From contig PHBZ01000024.1 in NCBI GenBank assembly GCA_002840755.1, positions 22,274 through 86,273 on the forward strand: a DNA stretch of 64,000 bases, in the 5' to 3' direction. Shown piece after piece: positions 1 to 8,402 of the stretch (its first letter is position 1; every line of letters starts with the position of its first letter). The translations under genes and the position numbers were made by a program. The stretch comes from Chloroflexi bacterium HGW-Chloroflexi-10. Its GTDB lineage: Bacteria; Chloroflexota; Anaerolineae; Anaerolineales; Anaerolineaceae. A model generated the notes under the pieces. That model was not told where the DNA came from. It was given only the letters and a program-made list of their open reading frames with translations, and searched no databases.

Positions 1-367
1 ACATAGCGCCAGGATAAAAACTGGAAATTTGAGAATTGGAAAGATCTGTATTGGCAAAGAATGAAGCCGTAAATTCATCTTTAATGACTTTAATATAGTT
101 CACCCCAACACCATTTTGTTGGAGCCATTGCCGGTAATCCAGAAAATCCTCACCCACTGTCCCAAAAACAACAGGGTCTTTTTCTCCCAATAATGCCAAT
201 GTATAGGCAATATTGGGTGCAATTCCACCACGCACTTTAGTTAAAGAATTAACCAGAAAAGAAAGGCTTAGGGTTTGAATATTTTCTGTCAGAATATGAT
301 CTTTAAAATACCCCGGAAAAGTCATCAAATAATCATACGCAATTGAACCGGTACATACTATCGTCAT
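1..367 (-). CDS. PfkB-family sugar/nucleoside kinase, cut by the window edge
   Basis: The N-terminal 122 residues of a ribokinase/adenosine-kinase-type enzyme; the C-terminal part, with the catalytic Asp, lies left of the window. The ATG at 367 begins MTIVCTGSIAYDY, the usual first beta strand of PfkB kinases. A glycine-rich PfkB signature (VRGGIAPNIAYTLALLGE) follows, then the VGEDF motif, and PGAM at the break. GGAG at 374-377 serves as ribosome binding site. The fold assignment is secure. The substrate (ribose, adenosine or another sugar) cannot be read from this half. A terminator-like hairpin lies in its leader. Confidence 0.85.
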   Translation of the reverse strand, partial: MTIVCTGSIAYDYLMTFPGYFKDHILTENIQTLSLSFLVNSLTKVRGGIAPNIAYTLALLGEKDPVVFGTVGEDFLDYRQWLQQNGVGVNYIKVIKDEFTASFFANTDLSNSQISSFYPGAM

Positions 368-397
368 GAAAACTCCAAAACAAGAATTAACTCACAC

Positions 398-424
398 AAA
401 AAACGCCCTCTTTTTGAGAGCGTT
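398..424 (-). terminator. Intrinsic-terminator-like hairpin in the leader of the PfkB gene
   Basis: On the minus strand a 9-bp stem (AACGCTCTC / GAGGGCGTT, one G-U pair) with an AAAAA loop is followed by a run of T. It lies about 30 bases before the PfkB start codon. No minus-strand gene ends just upstream, because the neighbour at 576 is divergent. It may be an attenuator, or the end of a short RNA that starts within 430-575. Confidence 0.6.
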
Positions 425-538
425 GAATGCCAGCCAGAATAGTTTAACATGTATGGTATTGTTTGTAAAGCTAATCAAATCCAGCTAATCAAAATCTTGA
501 GGAATTAAGTCATAGGAAAAATCAACTGAGATATTATT

Positions 539-547
539 TGATACAAT
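539..547 (+). promoter_or_regulatory. Extended -10 promoter of the transglycosylase gene
   Basis: TG-A-TACAAT forms an extended -10 element (TG at 539-540, hexamer at 542-547) about 29 bases before the start codon at 576. No good -35 box is seen, as is usual for extended -10 promoters. The assignment rests on sequence resemblance only. Confidence 0.45.
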
Positions 548-575
548 AATTATCTATGACACAAAGGAACCCATT

Positions 576-3002
576 ATGAAAAAATATTTTATTACTTTGG
601 GAGTTTTATTTTTTCTCGTTTTTACGGCAACTTCTTGTTCTTTTAATAATCCTGCTGAAGCTGTCGAGAAATTAATTCCTACAGCAATTCTGCCAAGTTC
701 AACGCCAAGTCCTGTTCCCTCGCCCACTCCCAGCCCAACTCCTCTTCCGGAAGTAAGAATTAATCGAGGTGATTTTGCCTTATTGACTGGTGATTATCAA
801 AAAGCCATAACCGAATTCAGCCTTGCAAAATCATCCTCAGATGAAATCAATATTCAGGCAGTATCCGATCTGGGCACCAGCCAGGCATTAATCGAACAAT
901 CCAATTGTCCAGGATCATTGAAACTTAGTGCTCTATGGATGGATAATGAGGAAATCCAACCAAATCTGCGAGCAAAAGCAAATTATCTTCAGGCAGTATG
1001 CCTGGCAAAACAAAATGAATTCGTCCTCTCTGGCCAGGCTTATGCGAAATATGTTGATATATACCCTGGATACCTGGATGGTTATATGTTGGAAAAATCC
1101 GCTGACATGTTGATCCAGGCCGATGATTATTCTGCTGCAATTGAAACCTATTCACAGGCTATAACATTTTTAATTGACTCAGATTTGGACAGGGTTAAAA
1201 CAAAAATTGGTAACGCGTATGTCACTCAGATGGACCATACCAATGCAATCCGAATTTTTATGGAAGTCCATGATTCAAGTCCAAACGAATATACACGAGC
1301 TCAAATGAATTTACTTGCCGGTCAATCGTATCTGGCATTAGGACTGCCTGAACAAGCGTATGCAAGATTTCAGGAATCAGTGGAGAATTATCCAAAAGCT
1401 TATGATTCTTACAGCGGTTTGATAACTCTGGTTGATGTTGGAATTCCAGTAAATGATTTTTATCGGGGTCTTGTAGATTTTTATGCACAACAATATGGAG
1501 TAGCGATCGATGCCTTCGCACGCTATTTGTCTGCAACGCCGGACCACAATGGATCCGCCCATTATTATATCGGGCTTTCCTGGCGTGCATTGGATGAACC
1601 GGAAAAAGCAATAAGTGAATGGCAGATTCTCATCAATGACCATCCTGACGACCGGTTTTTTGTCGATGCATGGGAAGATATTGCCTATACGCAGTGGGCT
1701 TACATGAATCAACACCAGGATGGTGCTGAAACATTACAGGATTTTGTTAAATCTTTTCCGGCATCACCATCTGCCCCTCAAGCGCTCTACGACTCTGCTC
1801 GAATTTTAGAAAGAAATAACGACCTTGAAAAAGCTGCAGAAACCTGGGTCCGTATGATTGATGAATACCCTTTAGAGGATATCTCCTACCAGGGTTTGTT
1901 CCAAAGCGGTATTGCCTATTACCGTTTAAAACAATTTGATCAATCTTTACAGGTTTTCCAACGCTATTTATTACTAAACAGTTCTGTTTCAGAACAATCG
2001 GCGGCTACATTTTGGATTGCGAAGAATTACCAGAGATTAAATGACTTAGAGAAAGCCAGAGTAAACTTTGAACAATCTGCGGCATCAGACCCAACAGGTT
2101 ATTATTCAGAAAGAGCAAAGGAAATTCTTAATAATTCCCCTCTTTTAACTTCCTTGGATACCATTAATCAGGAAATAGACCTTGTAAAGGAGAGAACCGT
2201 TGCCGAAATTTGGATGCGACAGACTTTTAGCTTGCCTACAGAAACAAATTTTGTTGAATTGAATTCGTTTACAAGCAGTCCTGATTTCATGCAAGCCATG
2301 ACCTTTTGGGATCTGGGTCTATACGAAAACGCACGCAATTCCTATGAATTACTACGAATTGAATATGAAAACGATCCCCTGGCATTATTCAGATTAACCA
2401 ATCACTTTGTAGATATCGGGTTATTCCGTTCCGCAATTCTCTCTAGTCGCCAAATCTTGGAATTGGCTGGAATGGACGATATGGATACATTTAATGCCCC
2501 ATTGTGGTTTAATCATGTTCGTTTTGGTTTATATTACAGTGATATTGTCAATCTATATGCCGATCAATATGATTTTGACCCTCTGCTTATTTTTAGTGTA
2601 ATTCGCCAGGAATCATTCTTTGAGGGCTTCGTTTCCTCTTCCGTTGGCGCTCGCGGCGTAATGCAAATCATGCCGGAAACTGGTAACGAAATCAACTCAT
2701 TTCTAAGCTGGCCGCAGAGTTATTCAGAGGATGATCTTTATCAACCTGTCATTAATATCCGTTATGGAGTCAGTTATCTTGACAGGATGAGAAACTATTT
2801 TAATGGCGACCTGTTTGCCGCACTGGCTGCATATAATGCAGGTCCTGGCAATGTGCTAAACTGGGAAAACATGGCCGAGAATGACCCGGATCTTTTTATG
2901 GAAGTGATCCCCTACGAAGAAACCCGCAGATACTTAAAACAAATATACGAGTTCTTTAAAGTGTATCAATATTTTTATCAGGAACGCATAGCAACACAAT
3001 AA
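576..3002 (+). CDS. TPR-repeat lytic murein transglycosylase lipoprotein (Slt type)
   Basis: A peptidoglycan lytic transglycosylase that cleaves the MurNAc-GlcNAc bond outside the membrane. A signal peptide ends in a lipobox (TATSC, Cys about residue 21), followed by a Ser/Pro/Thr linker (PSPTPSPTP). Some 550 residues of TPR-like helical repeats follow (residues about 70-630). The C-terminal SLT domain has the catalytic Glu at about residue 679 (VIRQES), then GVMQIMPET and AALAAYNAGPGNV. This is the Slt70 layout: helical superstructure, then the catalytic domain. AAGGAA precedes the ATG. It is monocistronic, with its own promoter and terminator. A housekeeping role in wall turnover is inferred. 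Confidence 0.93.
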   Translation: MKKYFITLGVLFFLVFTATSCSFNNPAEAVEKLIPTAILPSSTPSPVPSPTPSPTPLPEVRINRGDFALLTGDYQKAITEFSLAKSSSDEINIQAVSDLGTSQALIEQSNCPGSLKLSALWMDNEEIQPNLRAKANYLQAVCLAKQNEFVLSGQAYAKYVDIYPGYLDGYMLEKSADMLIQADDYSAAIETYSQAITFLIDSDLDRVKTKIGNAYVTQMDHTNAIRIFMEVHDSSPNEYTRAQMNLLAGQSYLALGLPEQAYARFQESVENYPKAYDSYSGLITLVDVGIPVNDFYRGLVDFYAQQYGVAIDAFARYLSATPDHNGSAHYYIGLSWRALDEPEKAISEWQILINDHPDDRFFVDAWEDIAYTQWAYMNQHQDGAETLQDFVKSFPASPSAPQALYDSARILERNNDLEKAAETWVRMIDEYPLEDISYQGLFQSGIAYYRLKQFDQSLQVFQRYLLLNSSVSEQSAATFWIAKNYQRLNDLEKARVNFEQSAASDPTGYYSERAKEILNNSPLLTSLDTINQEIDLVKERTVAEIWMRQTFSLPTETNFVELNSFTSSPDFMQAMTFWDLGLYENARNSYELLRIEYENDPLALFRLTNHFVDIGLFRSAILSSRQILELAGMDDMDTFNAPLWFNHVRFGLYYSDIVNLYADQYDFDPLLIFSVIRQESFFEGFVSSSVGARGVMQIMPETGNEINSFLSWPQSYSEDDLYQPVINIRYGVSYLDRMRNYFNGDLFAALAAYNAGPGNVLNWENMAENDPDLFMEVIPYEETRRYLKQIYEFFKVYQYFYQERIATQ

Positions 3003-3093
3003 GGTTCAGGATGTTGGAAGCGATCGTATGTAATCAATCAAAGTGATCAAGGTATTATCCGAATCCCCAAAATCCTGTTTCCCAATTTTTGTA

Positions 3094-3137
3094 GAGAAAA
3101 AAGTTCCCCGTATGCTTTTACAAGGAACTTTTTTCTC
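3094..3137. terminator. Bidirectional terminator between convergent genes
   Basis: A perfect 14-bp inverted repeat (GAGAAAAAAGTTCC at 3094-3107, its complement at 3124-3137) with A and T tracts on the arms. It can end transcription of the transglycosylase gene from the left and of the 2-oxoacid dehydrogenase operon from the right. Confidence 0.8.
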
Positions 3138-3233
3138 AGATTTTTCTAAAAATTGTACTCTTCGCAAAGATTGGCAATTAATTATGGCACTTCTTTCTTA
3201 GAAAGGTTATGCCTACCTAATCATAATTTTTCT

Positions 3234-4544
3234 TTAAAGCAACAATCGAAGCGGGTTTTCAATATTAATTGCCATAGCCTGCATAAACTGAGCAGCTTCA
3301 GCACCATCCGTAATCCGATGGTCCGCCGAAATGGTTGCCTTCATGCGCCAACCAACAACAACTGCTCCATCTTTAACAACAGGTTCTTGTTTAGCAGACG
3401 AAATTGCCAGGATCGCGGCTTCAGGCGGATTGATTATGGCAGCAAAATTTTCCACACCAAACATGCCAAGGTTACTGATAGAAAATGTAGAACCCTCAAC
3501 ATCTTCAGATCTAATTTTCCCAGTTCTTACACGTGCTGCCATTGCTTTAACCTCATTGGAAATAACACGGATTGGTTTTCTATCAGCATCTTTTACAACG
3601 ACTGTCAACAAACCACCTTCCACAGATACAGCGACACCAATATTTACAGCACCATGCCGAATGATTTCTTTATCCGTAAGGGATGCATTGATATTGGGGA
3701 ATTGCCGTAAAGTAAGTGCAACCGCTTTAACAATAAAATCATTCACCGAGAGCTTTTGATCTTCAGGTAAGGATTCATTTACTTTTACCCGTAAATCCAA
3801 CATGGCTGCCACATCATAAGCTGAGGTCACATAAAAATGCGGCACTTGCTGTTTGGATTCAACCATACGCCGTCCTATAGCGCCGCGCAATTTATTGATA
3901 GGCACAAGTTCATCCTGAACCACACCAGGTTCTCCGGACCATATCGGTAATGGCAAACCACTACCTCCAACTTCTTTTTTCATTGGTTCTATATCTGGCT
4001 GGCTGGCTGCCTTCTTAGCTGGTTCTGTTTTGCTTGCATTTTCAATATCTTGCTTCACAATCCGTCCATCCGGACCGGTTCCGGAAATACCAGAAAGTTC
4101 AATGCCAAGATCAGCAGCCATTTTTCGTGCCAATGGGGATGCTTTTATACGTCCGCCTTCAGTTTCAGGTGAAATTTCTGGTTCACTCTCTGGCTTTGCC
4201 GGTTCTAAACTTTCTTTAACAGATTCAGAAGTTCCTTTTTCAGGTGCTAGCGTTCCTTCCTTAGAAGCCCTTGCACCAAGCAAAGCTTCGTAATCCACAT
4301 TTTCATCTGCTTGAGCCAACACCGCAATAGGATCACCAATGGGGATAATCGAATCAGCTTCAACCAGCTGGCGTATTAATACTCCTTCTGCGCTGGCTTC
4401 AACTTCAACTGTAGCTTTATCAGTCTCAATTTCAGCTAGCACATCCCCTTTTATAACTGCCTCACCTTCCTGTTTTACCCACCGGATGAGCATTCCCTCT
4501 TTCATATCAAAGCCTAATTTTGGCATTCTGATGATTTCGGCCAT
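3234..4544 (-). CDS. pdhC: Dihydrolipoamide acyltransferase (E2) of a pyruvate/2-oxoacid dehydrogenase complex
   Basis: The E2 core enzyme, which transfers the acyl group from lipoamide to CoA. One N-terminal lipoyl domain (residues about 1-78, lipoyl Lys43 in EIETDKATV) is followed by an acidic Glu/Pro/Ser linker. Next comes a peripheral-subunit-binding domain (about 135-170, ASPLARKMAADLGI, GTGPDGRI), then the catalytic domain with the active-site DHRITDG near the C-terminus. The start is taken as ATG 4544, which overlaps the TGA of the E1-beta gene (TGATG, translational coupling) with GGAGG seven bases upstream; GTG 4547 is too close. Last gene of the operon; no E3 gene is present here. 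Pyruvate is the likely substrate, but branched-chain or acetoin complexes look alike. Confidence 0.9.
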   Translation of the reverse strand: MAEIIRMPKLGFDMKEGMLIRWVKQEGEAVIKGDVLAEIETDKATVEVEASAEGVLIRQLVEADSIIPIGDPIAVLAQADENVDYEALLGARASKEGTLAPEKGTSESVKESLEPAKPESEPEISPETEGGRIKASPLARKMAADLGIELSGISGTGPDGRIVKQDIENASKTEPAKKAASQPDIEPMKKEVGGSGLPLPIWSGEPGVVQDELVPINKLRGAIGRRMVESKQQVPHFYVTSAYDVAAMLDLRVKVNESLPEDQKLSVNDFIVKAVALTLRQFPNINASLTDKEIIRHGAVNIGVAVSVEGGLLTVVVKDADRKPIRVISNEVKAMAARVRTGKIRSEDVEGSTFSISNLGMFGVENFAAIINPPEAAILAISSAKQEPVVKDGAVVVGWRMKATISADHRITDGAEAAQFMQAMAINIENPLRLLL

Positions 4545-5515
4545 CACAACACCTCCTTTACCGCCGAGATAATATCTTCAACATTTGGTATTGCCGATTG
4601 CTCCAGAGCCTGGTTATAGGGTAAAGGAACCTCTAATTGCGCTACCCGTTTGACAGGAGCATCAATATAGTCAAAAGCCCCTTCATAAATCCGGGAAACA
4701 ATTTCGGATCCAACCCCATAGGATTTCCAGCCTTCTTCAACGACAACTGCTCGATTGGTCTTTTTAATAGATTCTAAGACTGGTTTCATGTCAAGAGGAC
4801 GCAAAGTTCGTAAATCGATGATTTCAGCTTCAATTCCTTGTTTTGCCAATTCATCAGCTGCTTTAAAGGATAGTTCTAACATTTTGCTATAAGTTACGAT
4901 TGTTACATGTTCACCTGGTCGCTGAACGGTGGATTTCCCAATTGGTACGATATAGTCTCCATCCGGAACTTCTCCGCGAGTTTGATACAATGTTGCATGT
5001 TCAATAAACATCACTGGATCATTGGAACGAATAGCTGCTTTTAACAAACCTTTTGCATCGGCCGGTGTACCGGGTGCGACAACTTTCAAACCCGGGAAAT
5101 GTGCAAAGATAGCATCCGGTGTTTGAGAATGGGTAGCGCCTAATTGTCTTCCTCCACCACCAACTGTCCTAATAACCAGCGGTAATACCATCTGACCATT
5201 AAACATGTAATGTAATTTTGCTGCTTCATTGACAATATGATCCATTGCAGAAAACGCGAAATTGATCGTCATCAATTCGGCAACAGGTCGCAATCCGGTT
5301 AATGCAGATCCGATGGCAGCACCAATAATGGCAGCTTCCGCAATAGGCGTATCTTTCACCCGCTCGGCCCCAAAATGATCATAAAAACCTTTGGTAACCG
5401 CATAGGTTCCACCCCATACTCCTACCTCTTGTCCGAGAATAAAAACAGCGGGGTCTTGTTCCATTTCTTCCCATAAAGCCTGGGAAATAGCCTGTCGCAT
5501 TGTAATTTTAGCCAT
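4544..5515 (-). CDS. pdhB: Pyruvate/2-oxoacid dehydrogenase E1 component, beta subunit
   Basis: Beta subunit of the thiamine-diphosphate E1 enzyme, which decarboxylates the 2-oxoacid and reductively acylates E2. The 323 residues are usual for the family. It begins with MAKITMRQAISQALWEEME and contains FILGQEVG and the conserved stretch RPVAELMTINFAFSAMDHIVN. GGGGRQLGATHSQ and the C-terminal transketolase domain with LRTLRPLDMKPVLESI follow. It lies 15 bases after the E1-alpha gene and overlaps the E2 start by one base, so the three are one operon. Substrate specificity is not resolved by sequence reading. Confidence 0.92.
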   Translation of the reverse strand: MAKITMRQAISQALWEEMEQDPAVFILGQEVGVWGGTYAVTKGFYDHFGAERVKDTPIAEAAIIGAAIGSALTGLRPVAELMTINFAFSAMDHIVNEAAKLHYMFNGQMVLPLVIRTVGGGGRQLGATHSQTPDAIFAHFPGLKVVAPGTPADAKGLLKAAIRSNDPVMFIEHATLYQTRGEVPDGDYIVPIGKSTVQRPGEHVTIVTYSKMLELSFKAADELAKQGIEAEIIDLRTLRPLDMKPVLESIKKTNRAVVVEEGWKSYGVGSEIVSRIYEGAFDYIDAPVKRVAQLEVPLPYNQALEQSAIPNVEDIISAVKEVL

Positions 5516-5530
5516 GATATCTATCTCCCT

Positions 5531-6490
5531 TTACTCTTCCACATAAATGTGGCGGAACAATTCATCCGCAGAAGGTTCCGGACTGGACTCTGCAAATTGC
5601 ACAGCGTCCTGAATAATTTCTGCAGCCTCTACATCTACTTTGTCCAGATCTTTTGCTGAAGCGATTTTATTTTTGAGCAGGTATTTACGATAGATGCCAA
5701 TAGGATCATTCTCCTGCCATTTGTGGATCTCTTCCGGCTTTCTATATCGTTCCGGGTCACCCATGGAATGCCCACGAAAACGGTAAGTATGGATCTCCAG
5801 TAGTTGAGGTCCACTTCCCTCTCGAATTTCGTTAATCATCTCAAGGGATTTTTCCCGCACTTTTATCAAATCCATGCCATCCACCTGATCATTTTTCATT
5901 CCATATCCCACAGCTTTTTGACGAATTTCCGACACAGCGGAAGCACGTTCAACGGTCGTTCCCATACCATATTGATTATTTTCACAAACCCACAAAACCG
6001 GTAAGTTCCAGACTTTTGCCAGGTTAACTGCTTCATGGAAATAACCGATATTTGTGGCGCCATCGCCAAACATACATATAGTCACACCGTCAGTTTTTTG
6101 ATAAAAGTCTCCCAATGCCAGCCCTGCTGCCAGTGGCAAATGCGCTCCTACAATGGCGTGCCCGCCCCAGAAATTCTTCTTGACGTCTGCCATGTGCATA
6201 GAGCCACCCTTACCGCCAGAACACCCCGTAGCTTTTCCAAGAAGCTCTGACATTACTTCGCGAGCGGAAAGCCCACAGTTAATTGCTACTCCGTGATCTC
6301 GATACGCCGTGATAACCCGGTCTTGCGGTTTGCGTGCCGAAATCAACCCGGTACTGACTGCTTCCTGACCAATGTAAAGATGTAAGAATCCGCCAATCTT
6401 TCCTTGTTGATATAACTCGGCAGCTCTTTCTTCCAGTATTCGGATGACAACCATTTGTTGATATAAATTAATGTGTTCTTGTTTCTCCAT
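5531..6490 (-). CDS. pdhA: Pyruvate/2-oxoacid dehydrogenase E1 component, alpha subunit
   Basis: Alpha subunit of the heterotetrameric E1. It contains GGKGGSMHMADVKKNFWGGHAI, the ThDP/Mg motif (MFGDGATNIGYFHEAVNLA ... ENNQYGMGT) and the phosphorylation-loop-like RFRGHSMGDPERYR. The start is placed at ATG 6490, with GGAGG ten bases upstream; an in-frame ATG at 6523 would add eleven residues but has no ribosome binding site. First gene of the E1a-E1b-E2 operon. In an anaerobe carrying PPDK this complex would make acetyl-CoA; acetoin dehydrogenase is the main alternative. Confidence 0.9.
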   Translation of the reverse strand: MEKQEHINLYQQMVVIRILEERAAELYQQGKIGGFLHLYIGQEAVSTGLISARKPQDRVITAYRDHGVAINCGLSAREVMSELLGKATGCSGGKGGSMHMADVKKNFWGGHAIVGAHLPLAAGLALGDFYQKTDGVTICMFGDGATNIGYFHEAVNLAKVWNLPVLWVCENNQYGMGTTVERASAVSEIRQKAVGYGMKNDQVDGMDLIKVREKSLEMINEIREGSGPQLLEIHTYRFRGHSMGDPERYRKPEEIHKWQENDPIGIYRKYLLKNKIASAKDLDKVDVEAAEIIQDAVQFAESSPEPSADELFRHIYVEE

Positions 6491-6735
6491 CGTTGGAGTT
6501 CCTCCAATCTGTTCGGCTTTCATGTAGAGTAAGTGATTACCCCACCTGATTTATTAGTTCTGTTTTAATTTCAGGGTGAATTATATCGAAGTCATTCAAC
6601 ACCATACTATGATTGTACAAGGATTTTGAACACAAAGAAGCAGATTGTACAGCGCAAATGGTACATGCCTCCAAAAAAAACACAAGCGGCAGAACGCATC
6701 AGATGTATCAGGTCTTCTCTGTATTTATTGGTGCG

Positions 6736-8280
6736 TTATTTAAATTTACGCCGATAGGCTAAAGAATAAATTCCTGTCAGAATTAAAATCATAGCTGTGA
6801 CAACGATTCCCAACCAAGGTGTAAAACCATAAGGTGTTGGTGTAATCACCAATAATACGATCAAGCCTGCCATCACAACAAAAGCAATACCGGAAAAAAG
6901 AGACAGCACGGGAAATTTTCCAATACGTTGAGAAAAGATCCTGGGTGTTGATTCATTAATCAATGATTGCCATTTATTTCCAAATGTCATTGCGGCCAAA
7001 ATAAAAAGGATAATAATAAGTTGCATCAAAATAAAACCGATAAGGTCCACGATATTCAAAGAATACAATCCGGAGATAAATCCTACAATGACAACAATAG
7101 CCGCCACTAATATACCCATCGGTGTTTGATTAGTACGAATATTCTTTTGCAGAAATATAGGATGAATGATGTTATCCGATGCAAATGAGGCGAATAAGAG
7201 AGCACCCATAGAAAAAATTGATCGCAAATATCCCAGATTAAATACAATCCAACCCAGGACAATAATCCCAAAAATGCTTATATCCGGTCGCATAATGCCG
7301 GCATATGTTGTAAATAACGATGTGCTGGGACCAACAGTTCCTTCTCCAAGAAGAGCAAGGTAAGATTGAGCAGTAAGCCATTTCTCAGGCAAGAACCTCG
7401 AAATCATAAATAGAAACAGAACTATAAAACCGGCGGAAAAAATTCCAGGCAACCAATGCGCCCAAACCGAAGGTTTTTGGTTTAGCTGTTTTGGAATAAT
7501 CAAATTCTCTACCCCATAAGTAAAAAGCCAAGCAAAAACAGCCAAAGAGGCAAATTGAAAAATTCCATTGAAATTGAATCGCCCTATCTGAAAAATTTCA
7601 CTTCGCATGACTACATCTGCAAAAATATTTACCCCTAATAATTGATTCCATGCCGTTTCAAACGTATAAAAAGGTACAATAACTTGAAAAAGAATAAGAC
7701 CGGCCAGAATTATCATAAAAACCAGAGCCAAATTTATGATGAAGGTATATGCTTTATTCAATGACGTTGCCAAAAGAAATCCAAGCAGGATCAATACCAG
7801 GCCATACGCTACAATATTTATCGGATCTTTTATCTGGGAAATAAAATTGAGAATAGATTGATTTGCAAAACCAGTTCCAGCAATTTTCAAATATTCCGGG
7901 ATTAAATATCGCGGCAAGATAATCAGAAGATAACCCGCAAAAAAAGATGCTAGTCCTAACCAGAGTGTACTGAGGATGAATGCTGGAACTTTGCCCCAAA
8001 TACACCGTAGGAAAAAATACAACCCACCATTTGTGGTAACCAAAATTGAAAATTTTTCAAGGACCCATGAAATAAATAATCCAATCGCCAGACCAGCAGG
8101 AATCAAGATTACAGTCTGGTTTACTGGCCATACCCCAAGCACAAAAGAGAAAAGAAACAACCCACTCATCAGAAAACCTTTTGTGATTAAGTTAGTTGAC
8201 ACCTGTCCCCAAAAACTATTTTGGTTTGATTTCTGTAGTGTCAGAACGGGCTCAAGAACTTCTTTTGTGACAGAAGACAT
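6736..8280 (-). CDS. APC-superfamily amino-acid/amine permease-like membrane protein
   Basis: A polytopic membrane protein of 514 residues with about 12 hydrophobic segments, soluble N-terminus and basic C-terminus. The first segments (GFLMSGLFLFSFVLGVWPVNQ; FSILVTTNGGLYFFLRCIWG) resemble the TM1-TM3 layout of the amino acid/polyamine/organocation superfamily. The match is distant and the substrate unknown. The start is ATG 8280, with GGAGG at 8286-8290; an upstream TTG would overlap that site. It stands alone between the pdh promoter region and ppdK. Transport of an amino acid or amine is an inference from fold only. Confidence 0.6.
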   Translation of the reverse strand: MSSVTKEVLEPVLTLQKSNQNSFWGQVSTNLITKGFLMSGLFLFSFVLGVWPVNQTVILIPAGLAIGLFISWVLEKFSILVTTNGGLYFFLRCIWGKVPAFILSTLWLGLASFFAGYLLIILPRYLIPEYLKIAGTGFANQSILNFISQIKDPINIVAYGLVLILLGFLLATSLNKAYTFIINLALVFMIILAGLILFQVIVPFYTFETAWNQLLGVNIFADVVMRSEIFQIGRFNFNGIFQFASLAVFAWLFTYGVENLIIPKQLNQKPSVWAHWLPGIFSAGFIVLFLFMISRFLPEKWLTAQSYLALLGEGTVGPSTSLFTTYAGIMRPDISIFGIIVLGWIVFNLGYLRSIFSMGALLFASFASDNIIHPIFLQKNIRTNQTPMGILVAAIVVIVGFISGLYSLNIVDLIGFILMQLIIILFILAAMTFGNKWQSLINESTPRIFSQRIGKFPVLSLFSGIAFVVMAGLIVLLVITPTPYGFTPWLGIVVTAMILILTGIYSLAYRRKFK

Positions 8281-8346
8281 GTATGCCTCCAAGCATAGAT
8301 TTAATCCTAGTTATTATCGCATGAAATAAGTTTTTTGGAAAATGAA

Positions 8347-8374
8347 AGGTGGTTTGTAAAATTACAAACCACCT
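8347..8374 (-). terminator. Hairpin downstream of ppdK
   Basis: A perfect 13-bp inverted repeat (AGGTGGTTTGTAA with its complement, two-base centre) starts 29 bases after the ppdK stop. The T tract that follows on the minus strand is weak (CTTTCATTTT), so termination is likely but not certain. Confidence 0.6.
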
Positions 8375-8402
8375 ACAAATTCCTACCCGAATGATCGATT
8401 GA

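Noticed and set aside
3153..3710. A 185-codon plus-strand open frame
   Set aside because: It lies antisense to the E2 gene and has no domain or ribosome binding site; its protein looks like a reverse-strand shadow.
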